Translations under genes and position numbers: made by a program
In this document: one piece after another, positions 62,816-64,000 of the stretch
Layout of the letters: every line of letters begins with the position of its first letter
Numbering within the stretch: the stretch's first letter is position 1
The notes under the pieces: model-generated
Seen by the model: only the letters and a program-made list of their open reading frames with translations
Databases searched by the model: none
What the model was told of the DNA's origin: nothing
DNA from: Mesorhizobium sp. B2-3-4
Lineage (GTDB): Bacteria; Pseudomonadota; Alphaproteobacteria; Rhizobiales; Rhizobiaceae
Assembly: GCF_006442315.1 (NCBI RefSeq)
Contig: NZ_VFVY01000012.1
Span: 124,001 to 188,000, forward strand
Length of the DNA stretch: 64,000 nt
Direction of reading: 5' to 3'

Positions 62816-63526
62816 GTGATTTTCGACGCTGCCCGCACTGCGGCCCTGGAGCTGCTCTCGCCGCCCTTTCGCGCCGTCTTCATCAAGACGCTCGGCTTGA
62901 CCCTTCTGGCGCTGGTCGCTCTCTGGCTCGGCCTGACCAGCCTCGTCGAATGGCTGGCCCTGCCGTGGCTGCAGACATTGTTGCCGGGCATGCCCTCCTG
63001 GGCCGGCTGGCTGGGCGGCATCGTCGCGGCGATCGCGCTGGCCTTCGGCATGGCGCTGCTCGTCGCCCCGGTCACGGCCGTGATCGCCGGCCTGTTCCTC
63101 GACGATGTCGCTAAAGTGGTCGAGCGCACCGACTATCCCGCCGACCCGGCCGGGCGCGCCATGCCGGCACTGCGCTCGCTGGTGCTGGCGGTAAAATTCT
63201 TCGGCGTCGTCATCCTGGGCAACATCGTGGCGTTGATGCTTCTTTTGGTACCGGGCATCAACATTGCCGCCTTCTTCATCGTCAACGGCTATTTGCTCGG
63301 ACGTGAATTCTTCGAATTCGCCGCCATGCGCTTTCGGCCCGAGGAGGAAGCCAGGGCTCTGCGCAGGCATTATGCCGGCACGGTGTTCCTCGCCGGTCTG
63401 GTGATCGCGGCCTTCCTCGCCGTGCCGCTGCTCAACCTGCTGACGCCGCTCTTCGCCGCCGCCATGATGGTGCATCTGCATAAGGCGGTCTCGGCCCGGG
63501 AAGCGGCCCGTGCGGTGCGCCGCTGA
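62816..63526 (+). CDS. CysZ/EI24-like membrane protein
   Basis: A 236-residue membrane protein with about four to five hydrophobic segments, opening AARTAALELLSPPFRAVFIKTL, with later NGYLLGREFFEFAAMRFRPEEE, a characteristic stretch of the EI24/CysZ family. CysZ proteins take up sulfate; other members are of unknown function. The start is GTG 62816. It lies 121 bases after the EamA gene and ends five bases before the convergent hydroxyproline-type gene. Confidence 0.8.
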   Translation: MIFDAARTAALELLSPPFRAVFIKTLGLTLLALVALWLGLTSLVEWLALPWLQTLLPGMPSWAGWLGGIVAAIALAFGMALLVAPVTAVIAGLFLDDVAKVVERTDYPADPAGRAMPALRSLVLAVKFFGVVILGNIVALMLLLVPGINIAAFFIVNGYLLGREFFEFAAMRFRPEEEARALRRHYAGTVFLAGLVIAAFLAVPLLNLLTPLFAAAMMVHLHKAVSAREAARAVRR

Positions 63527-63530
63527 GCCT

Positions 63531-64000
63531 TCAGCGTAAGAGGAATCCGCGCCCCAGTTCGTCATCCGGTTCGACGGTGAATTCGGCGCGTCCGCAATAA
63601 TAGGCACGGCCGCCGACGCGGGCGACGATCGCTTCATGTGGTCCGGCCTTCGTCGTGCGCGCCACCGCACCCGAAAAGCACGAGCCGGCGATGCTCTCGA
63701 ATGTGCGCGTCTGGCCAATCGCGATCTGGCCCTTGGCAAGCATGGCCGCCAGCCGGGCGGTGACACCGGAACCGGTCGGCGAGCGGTCGACCTCGGCGTC
63801 GGCGAACACGCAGACATTCTTCGTCACCGCACCGGAAAACGCGTCGCGGCCATCGGTCAGAATGGTGCCGTAGAGGAAGGCGAGATCGGCATGGTCGGGA
63901 TGCGAAAGCGGGAATTCGGCCTTGAGCTTGTCCGTCAGCGCGGTGGCCGCGTCGACGAAGTCGCGCACCCGGTCGCGGCCGAATTCCAGGCTGAACTGAT
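63531..64000 (-). CDS. Trans-3-hydroxy-L-proline dehydratase-like protein, C-terminal part (5' end outside window)
   Basis: The frame is open to the right edge of the window, so only about the last 155 residues are seen. The proline racemase-family motif reads DRSPTGSGVTARLA. In this family a Cys at the position of the Thr marks racemases and 4-hydroxyproline epimerases, whereas Thr is typical of trans-3-hydroxy-L-proline dehydratase. The N-terminal catalytic residue lies outside the window. The dehydratase makes pyrroline-2-carboxylate in hydroxyproline catabolism. The ending ELGRGFLLR is typical for the family. Confidence 0.78.
   Translation of the reverse strand, partial: QFSLEFGRDRVRDFVDAATALTDKLKAEFPLSHPDHADLAFLYGTILTDGRDAFSGAVTKNVCVFADAEVDRSPTGSGVTARLAAMLAKGQIAIGQTRTFESIAGSCFSGAVARTTKAGPHEAIVARVGGRAYYCGRAEFTVEPDDELGRGFLLR

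Overview
The window is a GC-rich chromosomal segment from an alphaproteobacterium of the order Rhizobiales, most likely Mesorhizobium or a close relative. The evidence is the exoM-exoO-exoN-exoP succinoglycan gene order, the glnD-murJ-trpS-usp-nfu block, the RegB/RegA-type ActS/ActR pair, MmcB, a malic enzyme fused to a phosphotransacetylase-like domain, and a large ABC-transporter/dihydroxyacetone-kinase operon. Genus assignment is inference; gene identities were made by reading the translations, without database searches.

Layout. 1-5053: end of an exopolysaccharide operon (exoM partial, exoO, exoN, exoP). 5054-6259: an AT-richer insertion with two translationally coupled minus-strand genes, an ADP-ribosyltransferase-like protein and a protein carrying a ribosomal-protein-S17-like domain. 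6260-10386: an acyltransferase, propionyl-CoA synthetase and a DUF2259-like secreted protein. 10387-13628: a compact RiPP-like cassette (PqqD-like protein, lasso-type B2 protease, HPr-kinase-like protein, convergent nucleotidyltransferase) plus an unlisted 38-aa membrane ORF. 13699-25723: a minus-strand operon of about 13 genes that imports a sugar or polyol (binding protein, two permeases, small membrane protein, two ATPases) and phosphorylates a ketose (fused DhaKL, plus a PTS-type DhaK/DhaL with EIIA, HPr and EI on separate genes), preceded by a repeated operator-like sequence. 25946-33843: PIG-L deacetylase, EamA transporter, HrpB helicase, ActS/ActR, NhaA and MmcB.

33844-35648 is a degraded zone: an AT-rich small membrane ORF, a tRNA-Cys-like sequence with a damaged 5' half, a fragment of a cueR-like gene, and an outer-membrane beta-barrel gene stopped by one in-frame TAA. 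35917-40703 returns to intact genes (AraC regulator, CueR, L,D-transpeptidase, Nfu scaffold, universal stress protein, TrpS). A vapBC toxin-antitoxin pair (40880-41529) sits between trpS and murJ, followed by murJ and glnD. 46037-48908 holds three tandem family-25 glycosyltransferases. 49038-52045 is a copper-efflux operon behind a CueR-type palindromic promoter. The rest (52136-64000) is an aldo/keto reductase, mutS, a glycosyltransferase, malic enzyme, an orphan MbcA/ParS-type antitoxin-like protein, adenosine kinase, an EamA transporter, a CysZ/EI24-like membrane protein and the C-terminal part of a trans-3-hydroxyproline dehydratase-like enzyme.

The most promising unexplained systems are the ADP-ribosyltransferase/S17-like pair and the RiPP-like cassette that lacks both a recognisable precursor and an asparagine-synthetase cyclase. 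No CRISPR array, rRNA gene, transposase, integrase or complete functional tRNA was seen.
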